From: Hypericum androsaemum
Lineage: Eukaryota > Streptophyta > Magnoliopsida > Malpighiales > Hypericaceae
Assembly: GCA_963995505.1 (NCBI GenBank)
Contig: OZ023192.1
Location: forward strand, 4,385,001-4,449,000
Direction of reading: 5' to 3'
DNA: 64,000 nt
The translations under genes and the position numbers were made by a program. The notes under the pieces are model-generated. The model made no database searches, was not told the DNA's origin, and worked only from the letters and a program-made list of their open reading frames with translations. How positions within the stretch are numbered: position 1 is the stretch's first letter; the number at the start of each line of letters is the position of its first letter. This document shows positions 11,445-22,437 of the stretch, in pieces.

Positions 11445-14276
11445 TTCTGAGAAGAGCTAAAGATTTTCTTGGACTTCTATCTGAATCTAATAAAAAGCTA
11501 GAGCAGGATGCCAAAGCATGTCTCTTTTTAAAAGCTGTTCTTGTGTTGAACGTTTTCGTTATTATGTTATTACCTAGGTGTTGACATTGTTAAATAAACA
11601 GGACAATGCAGACAGATATAAGATGGAGGCACTCACAGGAAATGAACCTCACCTTATTGAACTGGTAACTCCGATCTCGCCATGCACGCACTGCAACCAT
11701 GAGAGGAGGCTTCTCCCGAATTGTTACAGGTCTTCTCCAAAAACCTGTAGATATCATTTGCAGGATTTGAAGCTGGGTTTTGTAGACCTGCACCTTGGGT
11801 ATTTGAAGAGGAGGCTTCTCCCGAATTGTTACAGGTCTTCTCCAAAAACTTGGAGTAAACCTCTTCTAACACCTTGTTGTACACATTCTTGGTCTCAACA
11901 AGGTCTTCCTTATTGGCATGCTCAATAGGGGTGGTAAACCATGTTTCCACCACCTCGCCCCACTCATCGTTCGTGAGAATCTTGGATTTCTCCTTGTCTT
12001 GCTTCGCCTTCATGAGCTTCTTGTCAAGCTGATTGTTTAGGACGTTCATGTCTTACGTCCCCTTGGCCTCCAAGACCAAGCTTGCCATGTCCCTCTTTTT
12101 TTCGGAAGGGTGCCCAAAGGAATTGGGTTTACCTGCACAATATTTTGTACGCTTTTTCTTCTTTGATTTTTGCAATTTTTTAATTATATTTTTGATCTAT
12201 TGAATTAATATAAAAAATTATAGTAACTTTTGTAGAAATATTTTATCAATAATTAATAATATTTTCAGTTTATAAAGAAAAGCCAATATATTTTTTACTC
12301 CGAGTATGGCGTAATTACCTCCCTCTGAGAGCCAAGCACGATAGCGACCTCGGATCCAGTCACAATGGCCAGCTCATTCGTTTTCTTGAAGATTTCGGCC
12401 TTCCATTTTGCGAATGTCAATAGTCTCTCCTCCTTCTTCCCGATAAAATTCATCTCTATTTTCTCCTTACTTTTGTTTTTTATTGTTCATGTTGTTGCCT
12501 CTTGCCATTGCAAAATTATTTTCTTTATTTTCCCCCTTTCAATTTGAGAAAAACATTGAATGGGATAGGTTATTTATATATGATGAAGTGGCTTAAGTGA
12601 AAGGTAAAAAAGTTATGATGCTATTGCGATACCCTGTTAATGATCTGTACTAAAAGCCTTAAGCGATTTGATTGATACTATCAATATCAACAAGGTGCAC
12701 CTTCTTTTTTGGCACACATCTTGAGAGAATTTCAAGGTTAAAAATGTTTGAACGGGAGTAGGATTGGGGTGGGTGACCTCCTGGGAAGTTTTCTGGGATG
12801 CATGCGAGTAAGAAAAAAATACACTGGAAAATACCCGTGTTGGTTTGTGGAGACAGTCAGTCAGATCACGTGGCATTACATTTGGTATCAGAGCGACCTT
12901 GGCTTGTACAGTGTGGTTCAAGGATCGAACGCATCTGTAACCGAAAGATTCTGGGACTGTCTGTATCTAGTGCGACGAGGAAGTCGCGTATTTAAGGAGG
13001 GGTAAATGTGATACCCTATTAATGATCTATACTAAAAAGCCTTAACTAATTTGATTGGTATTATTCATATCAATAAGATGCACCTTCTTTTTTGGCACAC
13101 ATCTTGAGAGAACTCCAAAGTTAAACACGTTTGGCCGGGAGTAGGATTGGAATGGGTGACCTCCTAGGAAATTTTTTGGGATGCGTACGAGTGAGGATAA
13201 AATACGCTGGAAAAGACCCGTGTTGGTCTGTGGAGACAATCATTCAGATCACGGGGTGTTACAGCTACAATCTCTAAATTTTGGTTTCACACATATTTGG
13301 TATGTATTTAATGATCTAATTATATTACCATATATAGTTTCCATATATTATCGTCTACAATAAATGTTACGCCTAGAAGATCCCGGGATAAGCTTGCTCC
13401 ATCTTATCCTGTTGGTACACTAGGCACGTGATATAGAGTTTGATATCGGTACGCATATTTGGTCAATAGTAGCCCTCCTCTACTTTGGCTTGCATGTAAT
13501 CACTCCCCGACTGTCCGACTCACTTGAAGTCATGACACTCATTAATTATTCTTCTGGCACAAACGCCTGATTGGCATTAGTATATTTTTGACCGAGCATC
13601 GGTGAGTCTTCTCTTCACTCACGTGCACCATTAGTTTTGCTTGAGGAGGGTCATGTGTCCTACCTTCTTTGATTTGGTCGAGGAGAGAGGTCGTCACCTT
13701 TCTTACCATAACCAACTCGGCCTCAATGGGTGGCTCATTATCTCGCGATTCCATTGAAACATACATAGTCGAAAGCTTTGATAGAACCTTCCCAACTCTC
13801 ATAACCAGCATCAGACAATTCTTATCCCCACAAATGGTCACCGTTGAGTCGGTGAAGAGAATCGGGATAACATACACATTGTCTAAGAACTAAATGTCCA
13901 ATATGACCACGTAGTCATCTATTGTGACCACTACAGCCGTGAGGTTGTATCATGATATACTATAGCAATTTCTTTTTCTTTTACTGATAAATATCGTCCG
14001 CAGGATTTGAAGCTGGGTATTGCAGACCTGCTCATGTCTGAAGTTGTGGCTGCAACCGAATCTGCAATAGGTGGTGGCGATCGTCTGGCTCATCTGGATG
14101 ATAGTGAATCTGATTCAGGAGACTCGAGTGATGATGATGAGAGTAATGAAGAATCTGAAAGTGGCAAAGACGATGAACGAAGTAAAGGAAGTGCTTCCTT
14201 AACTCTCGAAATCTCTGGCACATGCAAAACAGAGAAGGCGAGTGAATCAAACGTTCGAGAAAGCGGTCTAAAATAG
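11445..14276 (+). CDS. Unidentified gene fragment, three exons, host of the first MADS cassette
   Basis: Three stretches join in phase with standard splice sites. Exon 11445-11542 (after TTGTTGTTGCAG) reads LRRAKDFLGLLSESNKKLEQ. Exon 11602-11664 (after AAATAAACAG, before GTAACT) reads DNADRYKMEALTGNEPHLIEL. Exon 14002-14276 (after TCGTCCGCAG) reads DLKLGIADLLMSEVVAATES, then an acidic tail (DDSESDSGDSSDDDESNEES). I do not recognise the family. The 2.3-kb gap between the second and third exons contains, on the opposite strand, MADS copy A, gypsy debris and a Cassandra element. The start of exon 3 is echoed at 11750-11791. Upstream exons are not clear, and this may itself be a relic. Confidence 0.4.
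11654..12508 (-). pseudogene. Type I MADS-box gene, copy A (broken)
   Basis: This copy aligns throughout with the intact gene at 17353-18174. The start ATG (12508-12506) gives MARGNN, but one base is lost in the following A-rich run, so the MADS domain (MNFIGKKEERLLTFAKWKAE...ELAIVTGSEVAIVLGS) is out of frame. Exon 2 lacks about 36 bp after FGHPS, carries a stop in KGT*DMNV, and ends in a local duplication (11700-11745 and 11806-11850) with a foreign 42-bp segment between the copies. That segment matches the start of the host-gene exon at 14002. At least four lesions make it non-functional. Confidence 0.85.
12722..12802 (+). repeat. 5S rRNA-like segment in Cassandra 5' LTR
   Basis: The run from TGAGAGAATTTCAAGGTTAA to GGGATGC follows the 3' two-thirds of plant 5S rRNA. 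The internal control region GGGTGACCTCCTGGGAAGT (12771-12789) is intact. It may act as an RNA polymerase III promoter. It is not a true 5S gene, since the 5' third is absent and it sits in an LTR. Confidence 0.85.
13104..13182 (+). repeat. 5S rRNA-like segment in Cassandra 3' LTR
   Basis: The counterpart of 12722-12802. The upstream half (GAACTCCAAAGTTAA) is closer to 5S rRNA here, while the C-box half has drifted (GGGTGACCTCCTAGGAA). The two LTRs have therefore accumulated different changes. Confidence 0.85.
13370..13970 (-). pseudogene. Ty3/gypsy pol remnant upstream of MADS copy A
   Basis: On the minus strand, 13542-13877 reads protease-like debris (ITICGDKNCLMLV) running directly into a post-RNase-H/integrase segment (TTSLLDQIKEGRTHD, KLMVHVSEEKTHR). 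About 2 kb of reverse transcriptase is missing between them. The same fusion occurs next to MADS copies B and C, so the deletion predates the duplication. Confidence 0.7.
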
Positions 14277-14427
14277 TCGAGATGCCTTGAAATGGTGTGA
14301 TTGGAGTGCATTGGCTACAGCAAAGATGCATGTTTTTTGCTTAATGGAAGAGTAAAATTTTCAAAGAAATGATAATAGTAGGTGGGATGGTGGTTGTGTA
14401 ATGATTTGATAATTATATATTCTATTG

Positions 14428-16013
14428 TTGATGTATGTGTTAGTATAGATGTCCTAGAGATAATCGTAATAAGGATATTGTACTTGATCATATTCAGTTG
14501 TATTATTAATTTATATTAATAATATTCGGCATTACATAAATGAATATAATATTTGATTGTTTGCATATATTCATATTTATGTTCCCATGAACTAGTGTTA
14601 TCATTGAGAATGTGAGATCTCAGATGACTATGCACGTAGTTCTTAAAGAGCCATAATTAATGATCGTCGAGAATGGGATATCGATGATGCGATTGACATT
14701 GGTGTGCGATCTGCATCATATCCTTAGAGGATGTAGCAGTTCTCACAACTACGAGATACTAGGTATTTCATGATGGATGCATAGATACTTTGGAGAGTAT
14801 TGGCATACCCGACCGAGAAACTGTTTGGTATATTCTATTTACGTGTCTATGGGAATATCGGTTTGTAGAGTAGTATAATATTCCTCTGACTTAAGGTCAA
14901 TACGCACGACATGTACAGAGTGATGGACTTTGACCATAACCAACGCTTGCACTCCTGACGAAGTAGATACGGCATGCGTTGGGTACATCACGAAGTGCAT
15001 GTGCGTGGTGGTTGAGCCAAGAATATGATTCATTCCTCAAATAGACTTGGAGAGAATACTTATTTTCTCATAACTAATTGGATCATTAGTCATTGGCCAA
15101 TGCACGTCACTTTTGGAATGGTGTCTAAAAGTGACAACATGATCAATTAGTAGAATGAGATAATATGATTAAGTTATTTGAATAAATACTTAATCATGTT
15201 CAAGACTTAATCGAGTATTCGCGAATGAAAGGACCGTATCACTGTGAGCTTCACATTATAGGTAGTTGCAGTATCCTCGCAACGTACCTCATATGTTGAG
15301 ATTATCTGTTCTATTATCTAGGGTTCGACTAAGACCATTAGTTCGACTAATCGCTTAGCATGTGATGGCCTATATGGGTCACACAACAAGTAGTCTTTGT
15401 TTACGAATTGAAGTTGGTTAGATTAAATATTGATTTGATCAAAAATATTTAATCTATAGAGAAATATTATAATTCTGTTAGATAGAATTATGATTATAAT
15501 TATTTAATTAAGTTAGATTTAATTAAATAATAATATGTATAGTAAAATCTATTGAATTTTAGACATATTGATTGGGTCAAAAAAAATAGAATGGGCTGGA
15601 AGCCCAAAAGGAAGTCAAAGTAGGAAGCCACTAAGGACTCCCTTTTGCTTCGTGCGAAACCTACTCCTAAAAGCGTAGGAGTTGGTTAATTATTTTACTA
15701 TATATACATGTGTGGGTATCAACGATTTTACACATAAACTTATTAATCTAGATACAAGACACATATGTTCTCTAGTTTATTTGATAAAGAATTCTCCTAG
15801 CGAATTCTCAAAGATTCTAACTGCCCAGGAGTTCGTAGACAAAGACTACGTGGATACCATAGTTGATGATTCGATCTACAACGTACTGTAAGAATTTTTA
15901 ACTATACTGTTATCTTGATTTTATGTTATACAGCCATGATCAGATTCGGTGTTGGTGAAAAATTTTAACTTCCGTTGCTGCGAACCTAGAGTTCGTATTT
16001 ATAAAACCCAACA
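14428..16013. mobile_element. Probable solo LTR (about 1.6 kb)
   Basis: The block ends with CTAGAGTTCGTATTTATAAAACCCAACA and starts with TGTTGATGTATG or TGTTAGTATAGATG, giving TG...CA limits. It holds a TATATATA motif near 15702 and no coding capacity beyond a 69-codon open frame with no family signal (15682-15891). No second copy lies in the window and no clean 5-bp target duplication is seen (TCTAT left, GTCTA right), so start, orientation and solo-LTR status are inference. Confidence 0.5.
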
Positions 16014-17280
16014 GTCTATTTATAGAGCTTTAGCTCCCAATCCCAATCTTCTTCTTTCTTGGTATATTTCACAAATGCCCTTTGGCATACATGAATTGTT
16101 CTCGTTAGATTTAATTTGGATTTAACTTTTACGAATTAAAAAAAATACTATTAATAGACTATCTCTCAATAGAGCAAGACAACTTGTTAAGCAGATTCAC
16201 AAAAAAAAACTATTTGATTGAATTTTGTTTCCAAAAATAACATATGGAAGGCACACCAAGACAGATACTGTAAGCTTCAGAAGCCAGCTGACTTAATTAG
16301 TCCCAAAACGTCACAAATAATAGTAAACTAAGCTGATTTTTTCGAAGACTTGAATTTCCATGTGGCCTTAAAAAGTTTGTAATAAGATGCACATAATCCG
16401 CGAAAACAGTCTCTAATTGCATCAAAAGAAAACTAGGAGTTTGTATGGTAACCGGAGATCATCCAGGCCAACAAATTGTTTGAGAAGGATTTTTTAATGG
16501 AGGAGAAATTATAACAACAAATATTTAAGAGTAGTGTATTCCTAAAATATCTTTTGTTTTAATAAAAAATGTAATTGCAACTTCGTATTGTATGAGGGAA
16601 TTCAACACCCATGTTGTAAATATGTAATTATTTATATTATAACGAAATGAAAATGTACTTATAAAAATGTACTTTTTGTTTATGTTAATAATTTTTTATT
16701 TCTTGCATTGTATATAGGTTGTCAAAGCTTCAGGTACCACAGTAAAAAAAATATGAAATTGGATAATATTGCGATGTATGTAATATCTAGTTTTTCCCAT
16801 CAGGCGTCAAAGGAGAAAAGGGATAATAAGAAGATCTCCTCTATTTTAGGCTATCGCCTCTCTTTTTTCTCTTAGGAATACCAAGAAGATCTCCTTTATA
16901 CCAAGAGAAACAGTCAAAAGAATTATAACTTTTATTTTAATTTTTATATTAAAATAAAAATTATAATCATGGAACTCGTAAGAGAAACAGTAAAAGATTT
17001 CCCAATTCCAATCTTGTTATTGGTATATTTTTTCCCTCTGAGTCGAAGGTACTCTGTCACTTCTTAGTGGTTATATACGCCAAAGGACATTTGTGTTCAA
17101 TTCATGTAATTTCACACCTATTAGTAATCATGGAATTACGTATAGGTAATATACACCAAAGACATAGAGGAACTAAGATTCAATTCCAAATCGAGCAAGG
17201 AATGAACCATAAAATAATTTGACCTTGATTGTTACTCCACTGCGATGCAATAGGCTTAAAGCTACGACAACTTAAAATAT
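16014..17280. other. Unassigned intergenic DNA
   Basis: No gene is visible. Two related stretches (16020-16080 and 17000-17110) share the words CCAATTCCAATCTT, TTGGTATATTT and CCAAAGGACATT, which suggests an old local duplication. A near-perfect AT palindrome lies at 16921-16967. Confidence 0.5.
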
Positions 17281-17352
17281 AATGAGAAGTACTTTATTAA
17301 TTTTATCGATCATGTACTTCTATGATTATTCCTCCCCTAGATCCGACCCCAA

Positions 17353-18174
17353 CTACTCATATTTAGGAGGTGTCGGGAAGCGAGGGATCAACTCAGCAGG
17401 CACGCGAGAGCCGGAGGATGAGGCTTCTCCCGAGTTGTTACGGGTCTTCTCCAAAAACTTGGAGTAAACCTCTTCTAGCACCTTGTTGTACACATTCATG
17501 GTCTCAACAAGATCCTCCTTATTGGCATGCTCAATAGGGGTGGTCCACCATGTCTCTACCGCCTCGCCCCCGTCATCGTTCATGAGATTCTTGGATTTCT
17601 CCTTGTCTTTCTCCGCCTTCACGAGCTTCGTATCAATCTGACTGTTTAGAACGTTCATGTCTGACGTCCCCTTGGCCACCACGACCAAGCTTGCCATGTC
17701 CCTCGTTTTTTCTTGCTCGAGGAAGCGCTTTATTATAGAGTCAGCAGAGGGGTGCCCAAAGGAATAGGGTTTACCTGCACAAGATTTTGTACACTTTTTC
17801 TTCTTTGATTGTTGAGATATTTTATTTATATTTTTGATAATTGATATTTATTGAATTAATATGAAAATTATAGTCACTTTTGTAGAAATATTTTATCAAT
17901 AACCAATAAAATTTTCAGTTTATAAAGAAAAATCAGTATATTTTTTGTTCATAAATAAAAAGAGTATGGTTTAATTACCTCCCTCGGTCGGAGAGCCAAG
18001 CACGATTGCCACCTCGGATCCAGTCATAGTGGCCAGTTCATTCGCTTCCCTCAAGATTTCAGCCTTCCGTTTTGCGTATGTCAATAGTCTCTCCTCCTCC
18101 TTTTCAATAAACTTAATCTCCATTTTCGCCTTTCCTTTTGTTTTCTTATTGTTATTGTTGTTGCCCCTTGCCAT
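17353..18174 (-). CDS. Type I (M-alpha, AGL62-like) MADS-box protein, intact copy B
   Basis: Two exons, 18174-17979 and 17774-17353, with a 204-bp GT-AG intron, give 205 residues in one frame. Residues 12-60 form a divergent MADS DNA-binding domain (KTKGKAKMEIKFIEKEEERL, then KRKAEILREANELATMTGSE). After the splice comes KPYSFGHPSADSIIKRFLEQ, the diagnostic FGHPS...IIxRFL segment of AGL62-like proteins, then a charged helical C-terminus ending PRFPTPPKYE. Such factors act in the nucleus in gametophyte and endosperm development. Basic residues usual in the MADS helix are partly replaced by acidic ones (KEEERLL), so DNA binding may be altered. An intron is uncommon in type I genes. It is the only intact copy of three. 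Confidence 0.85.
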
Positions 18175-18369
18175 TGGAAAGTTATTTTCTTTATTTTCAC
18201 CTTTTCAATTTGAGAAAACAATGAATGGGATAGGTTATTTATACATGATGAAGTGGCTTAAGTGAAAGGTAAACAATTTATGATACTACAAATACTAAAT
18301 TTTTGGTTTAACACATATTTGGTATGTATTTAATGATCTAATTGTATTACCATATATAGTTTCCATATA

Positions 18370-19090
18370 TTATCGTCTACAATAAATGTTACATCTAGAA
18401 GGTCCCGGGATAAGCTTGCTCTGTCTTATCTTGTTGGCACACTAGGCACGTGATATAGAGCTTGATATCGGTACGTATGTGTGGTCAATAGTAGCCCTCC
18501 TCCACTTTGGCTTACATGTGATCCCTCCCCGACCGTCTGGCCCACTCAAAATCATGACACTCATTTATTATGTTCTTTTGAAGGCCTCCCCACCTTTGTA
18601 CAAACACTCGATTGCCATTAGTATAGAGTAGTCCATTTTTGACCAAGAATCGGTGAGTCTTTCCTTCACTCACGTGCACCATCCATTTCGAAGAAAGAAG
18701 GTCATATGTCGTACCTTCTTTGATTTGGTCGAGGAGAGAGGTCGTCGCCTTTGTTACCATAGCCAACTTGGCCTCGATGGGTTGCTCCTTATCCCGTAAT
18801 TTCATCGAAATATGCATTTTTGAAAGCTTTGAGGGTCCCAAGTCTTGAAACTGGCATAAGACAAGTCTTGTCCCCACAAATGGTCGTCATTGAGTTGGTG
18901 AAAAAAAGTGGAAAAATATACACATTGTCTAAGAACTCAATGTCGAATATGACCACGTAGTCATCCATTGTGACCACCGAGCAATCCAACTCTCCAAGCC
19001 AATCTCCAAGTTGCTATTTCGCACCTTTTGCCATGCCATGCATCAAAATAGGCACAACATTCATTGTCTTTAGAGATCCTCGCTCCTTGG
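18370..19090 (-). pseudogene. Ty3/gypsy protease-integrase remnant upstream of MADS copy B
   Basis: Frames 18789-18989 and 18512-18877 read, in order, a protease tail (VVTMDDYVVIFDIEFLDNVY, CGDKTCLMP), then SLLDQIKEGT, WMVHVSEGKTHRFLVKNGLL and ECHDFEWARRSGRD, the segment leading into the integrase zinc-binding domain. Reverse transcriptase and RNase H are absent. The remnant is cut at 19094 by the LTR starting at 19095. Confidence 0.75.
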
Positions 19091-20567
19091 CAAATGATGC
19101 GTATCAATTCACATCTTTAATTGATTTATTATTACTATTGTTTTCGGTCTATTTTATCTTTGTATTATCGTATTTAATTCCAGTTGAGTTGTGATAGTGT
19201 ACGTTTACATGCTATGCTGTCTTATAGGTAGTCGAAGTCTAAGGATCATATTCGAGTGCAGAACGAAGGAGTTGCAGAGCAGAAGCGCACAAAGATGTAT
19301 ATATCTTTCCTGGTATATGCTAAGTCTCCCTCCACATACACTCAATTCTCTATTAGTTTTTTCACGTATGCCCACATGCCTCCATGTATGCATAATTCTG
19401 CGTTTCACCACATACACTGATAGGCATCCACGTACGTTGGGTCTCCGAATTCTCAAAAGGTGCATATGCTGAATCTATCTATGCATACGCTGAGCCTTCA
19501 ACTTTTCAAAAGATGTGTATGGTGAATCCACGTACGTGCAGTGTCAATCACGTCAGTAATTCTGCCGCCAGAGATTATGTATGTCGAAAAAATTAAGAAG
19601 GATCTTGAACAAGAGTTTTTGATATTTTAATTTTTTATATATCCCCTGTTAGTTCAAGGTTTTAGAGATCCATCTTTCTACAGACATTTTCTTTACACTT
19701 TTCCCTTTGATACTTGATTCGGTATTGATCGCTATTCAAGTATTCGTAAGACTTCTGTTATTGGTGACTTCTTTCCTACCATATCTCTTATACTTTACAT
19801 GTCCTATAATATGATTATATTGAGTATGATTGCCGTGAGTAGGGAGTAGTTTTCTTTGAGTGTGCTGCCCGTACGACACATTTGATGGGTTAGATTGTGG
19901 ATTCAATATGGATATGGTGATTGTTTGGAATACATAATGCTTACTAGTTCTTTTATTGTTGTTAAGATTGAAGTAGACATATCCTATAAACTTTTGGTCG
20001 TTGCCTAGCACCCTAATAGAGATGATAAATAGGTTATTGGTTGAAGATTAATAATATAAAAGGCAGTATGATCTCTAGCCAATTTATTATCCTAGTGGAC
20101 ATAGAGAAACCAAAAAGCTGAATAATACATCTATTAGTTTGGACGGATGAAACTCTCTGTAGGTAATTCGTATGGAGGAACTTAATGAATGATGAGTTTA
20201 AATCATTGTCTCGCATGTTAGGTGTATCTAAATTCTGTCATTAGCCCATGGTCGTTGCCTCGCACCCATGTGCTATTTAGAAATCTCTGAATACCAATCC
20301 ATAAGAAATTCATAATTGAACTTGTCATCATGTTGGGGTATCGTGCTCTCCTTTATTATTATTAATTTTACATTGTTATATTTTCCACGCTCTCATTACT
20401 TTCCCTTAATTCTGTTGTTGATGACTTATTCCTATTGCTCTTATAATCAGTGTTTGCGAACCTCTTTTGCATCAATTCTCGTACCAATCTCTCAGTTTGA
20501 ATTTACTTACTACTATATTATTTGCATAGGATTGGTATATAAATCACTAAATTTAGCCCTATCAAAC

Positions 20568-20581
20568 TGGCGCCGTCGACG
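20568..20581 (+). other. Primer-binding site of the Athila-like element
   Basis: TGGCGCCGTCGACG lies 3 bp after the LTR end CA. It fits the TGGCGCC start usual in Athila-type elements. Confidence 0.8.
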
Positions 20582-20676
20582 TGGACTGAGATTTTAGGAA
20601 TAGGAATTTTCTGCTTTTCAGGTTGCAACCCTAGTTTCCTAATTTTTCACAATTTTTTTCCATGTAGTTTTCGTGT

Positions 20677-20892
20677 ATGCCTAAGACACGAAGCACACGA
20701 TCAGACCGTGATATTGACTCTGCTTTCGAAATTGATATTCGCGCAGTTAAGAGGACAAATAGATGTGTCCTGCAAGAGGCTGCTAGAAGAGGAAGAAACA
20801 TGGCAAATAACCAAGGAGACGAACTGTCAAGCACCCTCGTGGAGCCCGCCAATGCGCACTCGAGGAGGACCATTAGATGGAAAGAAAACTAA
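20677..20892 (+). pseudogene. gag N-terminus, truncated
   Basis: This 71-codon frame begins MPKTRSTRSDRDIDSAFEID and matches the start of the gag at 7386. After about 60 codons similarity stops, and the frame ends in a region where GGAGCTATATAAATTTT is repeated (20897-20980). Confidence 0.7.
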
Positions 20893-21270
20893 AAAAAGTG
20901 GAGCTATATAAATTTTGGCTGGTAATATGTGCTTATAACATAGTGGTATTATAATTTAAATGGAGCTATATAAATTTTACTTATAAAAAAAGAAAGCTGG
21001 GAATTCGTCAATAGAAAGTAAGATTATGATGGTTTATTAGATAATAGCCACTAAGGATTGGCCAGCTTCAGTTTATCCCACATGCACTAGGCTTTATTCC
21101 AAGAAAAATCACCAACTGATATGCATGTATACATCTCGTGTATACAATATCGATCTCCTCTTACGATTATAAAATAAAGTATGACACAACTCAAATGCAA
21201 TAAAAGAAGTACTTTATTAGTTTATCAGACATATACTTCTTTCATTATTCCTCCCATAATTTCACCCCAA

Positions 21271-22225
21271 CTACTTATATTTAGGAGATGTCGGGAAACG
21301 AGGGATCAACTCAGCAGGAATATGGAGAGAGGAAACATTGAAAGAGCCAGAAGAGGAAGAGGCCGCTCCCGAATTGATACGAGTCTTCTCCAAAAATTTG
21401 GAGAAAACCTCTCTCTGAAACTCGTTGTACACATTCATGGTCTCATCAAGGTCCTCGTTATCGAGCTGCGCAATAGGGGTTGTCCACCATGCCTCCACCA
21501 CCTTGCCCCCCTCATCGTCATTACTCTGCATCAGCTTATTTTATTTCCCCTCGTCTTGCTTTGCCTGCACGAGCATTGTATCAAGCTGATTGTTTAGGAC
21601 ATTGATGTCCGACGTCCCCTTGGCCTCCACGACCATCTCTGCCATGTCCTGCGCTTTTTCCTGCTCGAGGAAGCGCTTTATGAAAGCGTCAGTGGAGGGG
21701 TGCCTAAAGGAAAAAGGCTTGCCTTTATGCATTACAGTATTCATAAAGGCAAGCGCTTTATGCGTCAGTGGAGGGGTGCTTAGAGGAAGCGCTTTATGCA
21801 CAATATTCAGTACACTTTTTCATCATTGTTCTTTGAGATTTTTAATTATATTTTTATAAATTTATATTTATTGAATTAATATGAAAAAATGTAGTAAATT
21901 TTCTAGAAATTTTTATCAAGAATCAATAAATAATTTTCATCAATTCTCTTAGGATAATAATATATTCTACTTATTAAGAAAAACAAATGTATTTTTTCAC
22001 TCATAAATAAAAAAAGAGTATGGCTTAATACCTCTCCCAGTTGGGGAGCTTATCATGACTGCCACTTGGGATCCAGTCATAGGGGCCAGCTCATTCGCTT
22101 TCTTGAATATCTCGGCCTTCCAATTTGAAAATGTTTCTAGTCTCTCCTCCTAACTCTCGATAAATTTCATCTCCATCTTCTCCTTACCTTTTTTTTCTAT
22201 TGCTATTATTGTTGCCTCTTACCGT
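21271..22225 (-). pseudogene. Type I MADS-box gene, copy C (broken)
   Basis: This copy is collinear with copy B. The start codon has become ACG (22225-22223), one base is missing in the A run after it, and a TAG interrupts the MADS domain (FIES*EERLETF). Exon 2 is long and mostly open: KPFSFRHPSTDAFIKRFLEQ, then a stop (DEGK*NKL), then an intact C-terminus ending PRFPTSPKYK. At the intron/exon 2 junction (21680-21800) a segment containing GCATAAAGCGCTT is locally triplicated. The 3' flank still matches that of copy B. Confidence 0.85.
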
Positions 22226-22437
22226 TGCAAAGTTATTTTCTTTATTTTCTCTTTTTCAATTTGAGAAGATCGTTGGATGGGATAGGCTACTTATATAGGA
22301 TGAAGTGGCTTAAGTGAAAGGTTAAAAATTTATGATACCACAATCTCAAAATTTTCATACATATTTGGTATGTATTTAATGATTTCATTGTATTACCATA
22401 TGGAGTTTCCATATATTATCTTATATAATAAATGTTA

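Larger units (their letters stand above)
12625..13263 (+). mobile_element. Cassandra TRIM retrotransposon, complete, with 5S-like LTRs
   Basis: Two LTRs of 256 and 257 bp (12625-12880 and 13007-13263), TG...CA in form, flank a 126-bp interior. The interior begins with the initiator-Met primer-binding site TGGTATCAGAGC (12883-12894) and ends with a polypurine tract (12993-13006). Each LTR contains sequence resembling plant 5S rRNA, the hallmark of Cassandra. Flanks GCTAT and GCTAC form a 5-bp target duplication with one change. The paralogous sites at about 18277 and 22331 lack the insertion. The element encodes no protein and would depend on other retroelements. Confidence 0.93.
19095..20900 (+). 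mobile_element. Truncated Athila-like element: 5' LTR, primer site, gag start
   Basis: The LTR (19095-20564, TGATGCGTAT...CCCTATCA, 1470 bp) is followed after three bases by TGGCGCCGTCGACG (20568-20581), the TGGCGCC-type primer-binding site of this clade. gag opens at 20677. The element breaks off at about 20900 with no protease, polymerase or 3' LTR. It is a relative of the element at 5965, as shown by the shared gag start and GGTATCGTGCTC wording in the LTRs. It lies directly against the gypsy debris upstream of MADS copy B. Confidence 0.8.

Noticed and set aside
12722..12802. Genuine 5S rRNA gene
   Set aside because: Only the 3' two-thirds of 5S is present, and it sits symmetrically in both LTRs of a Cassandra element.
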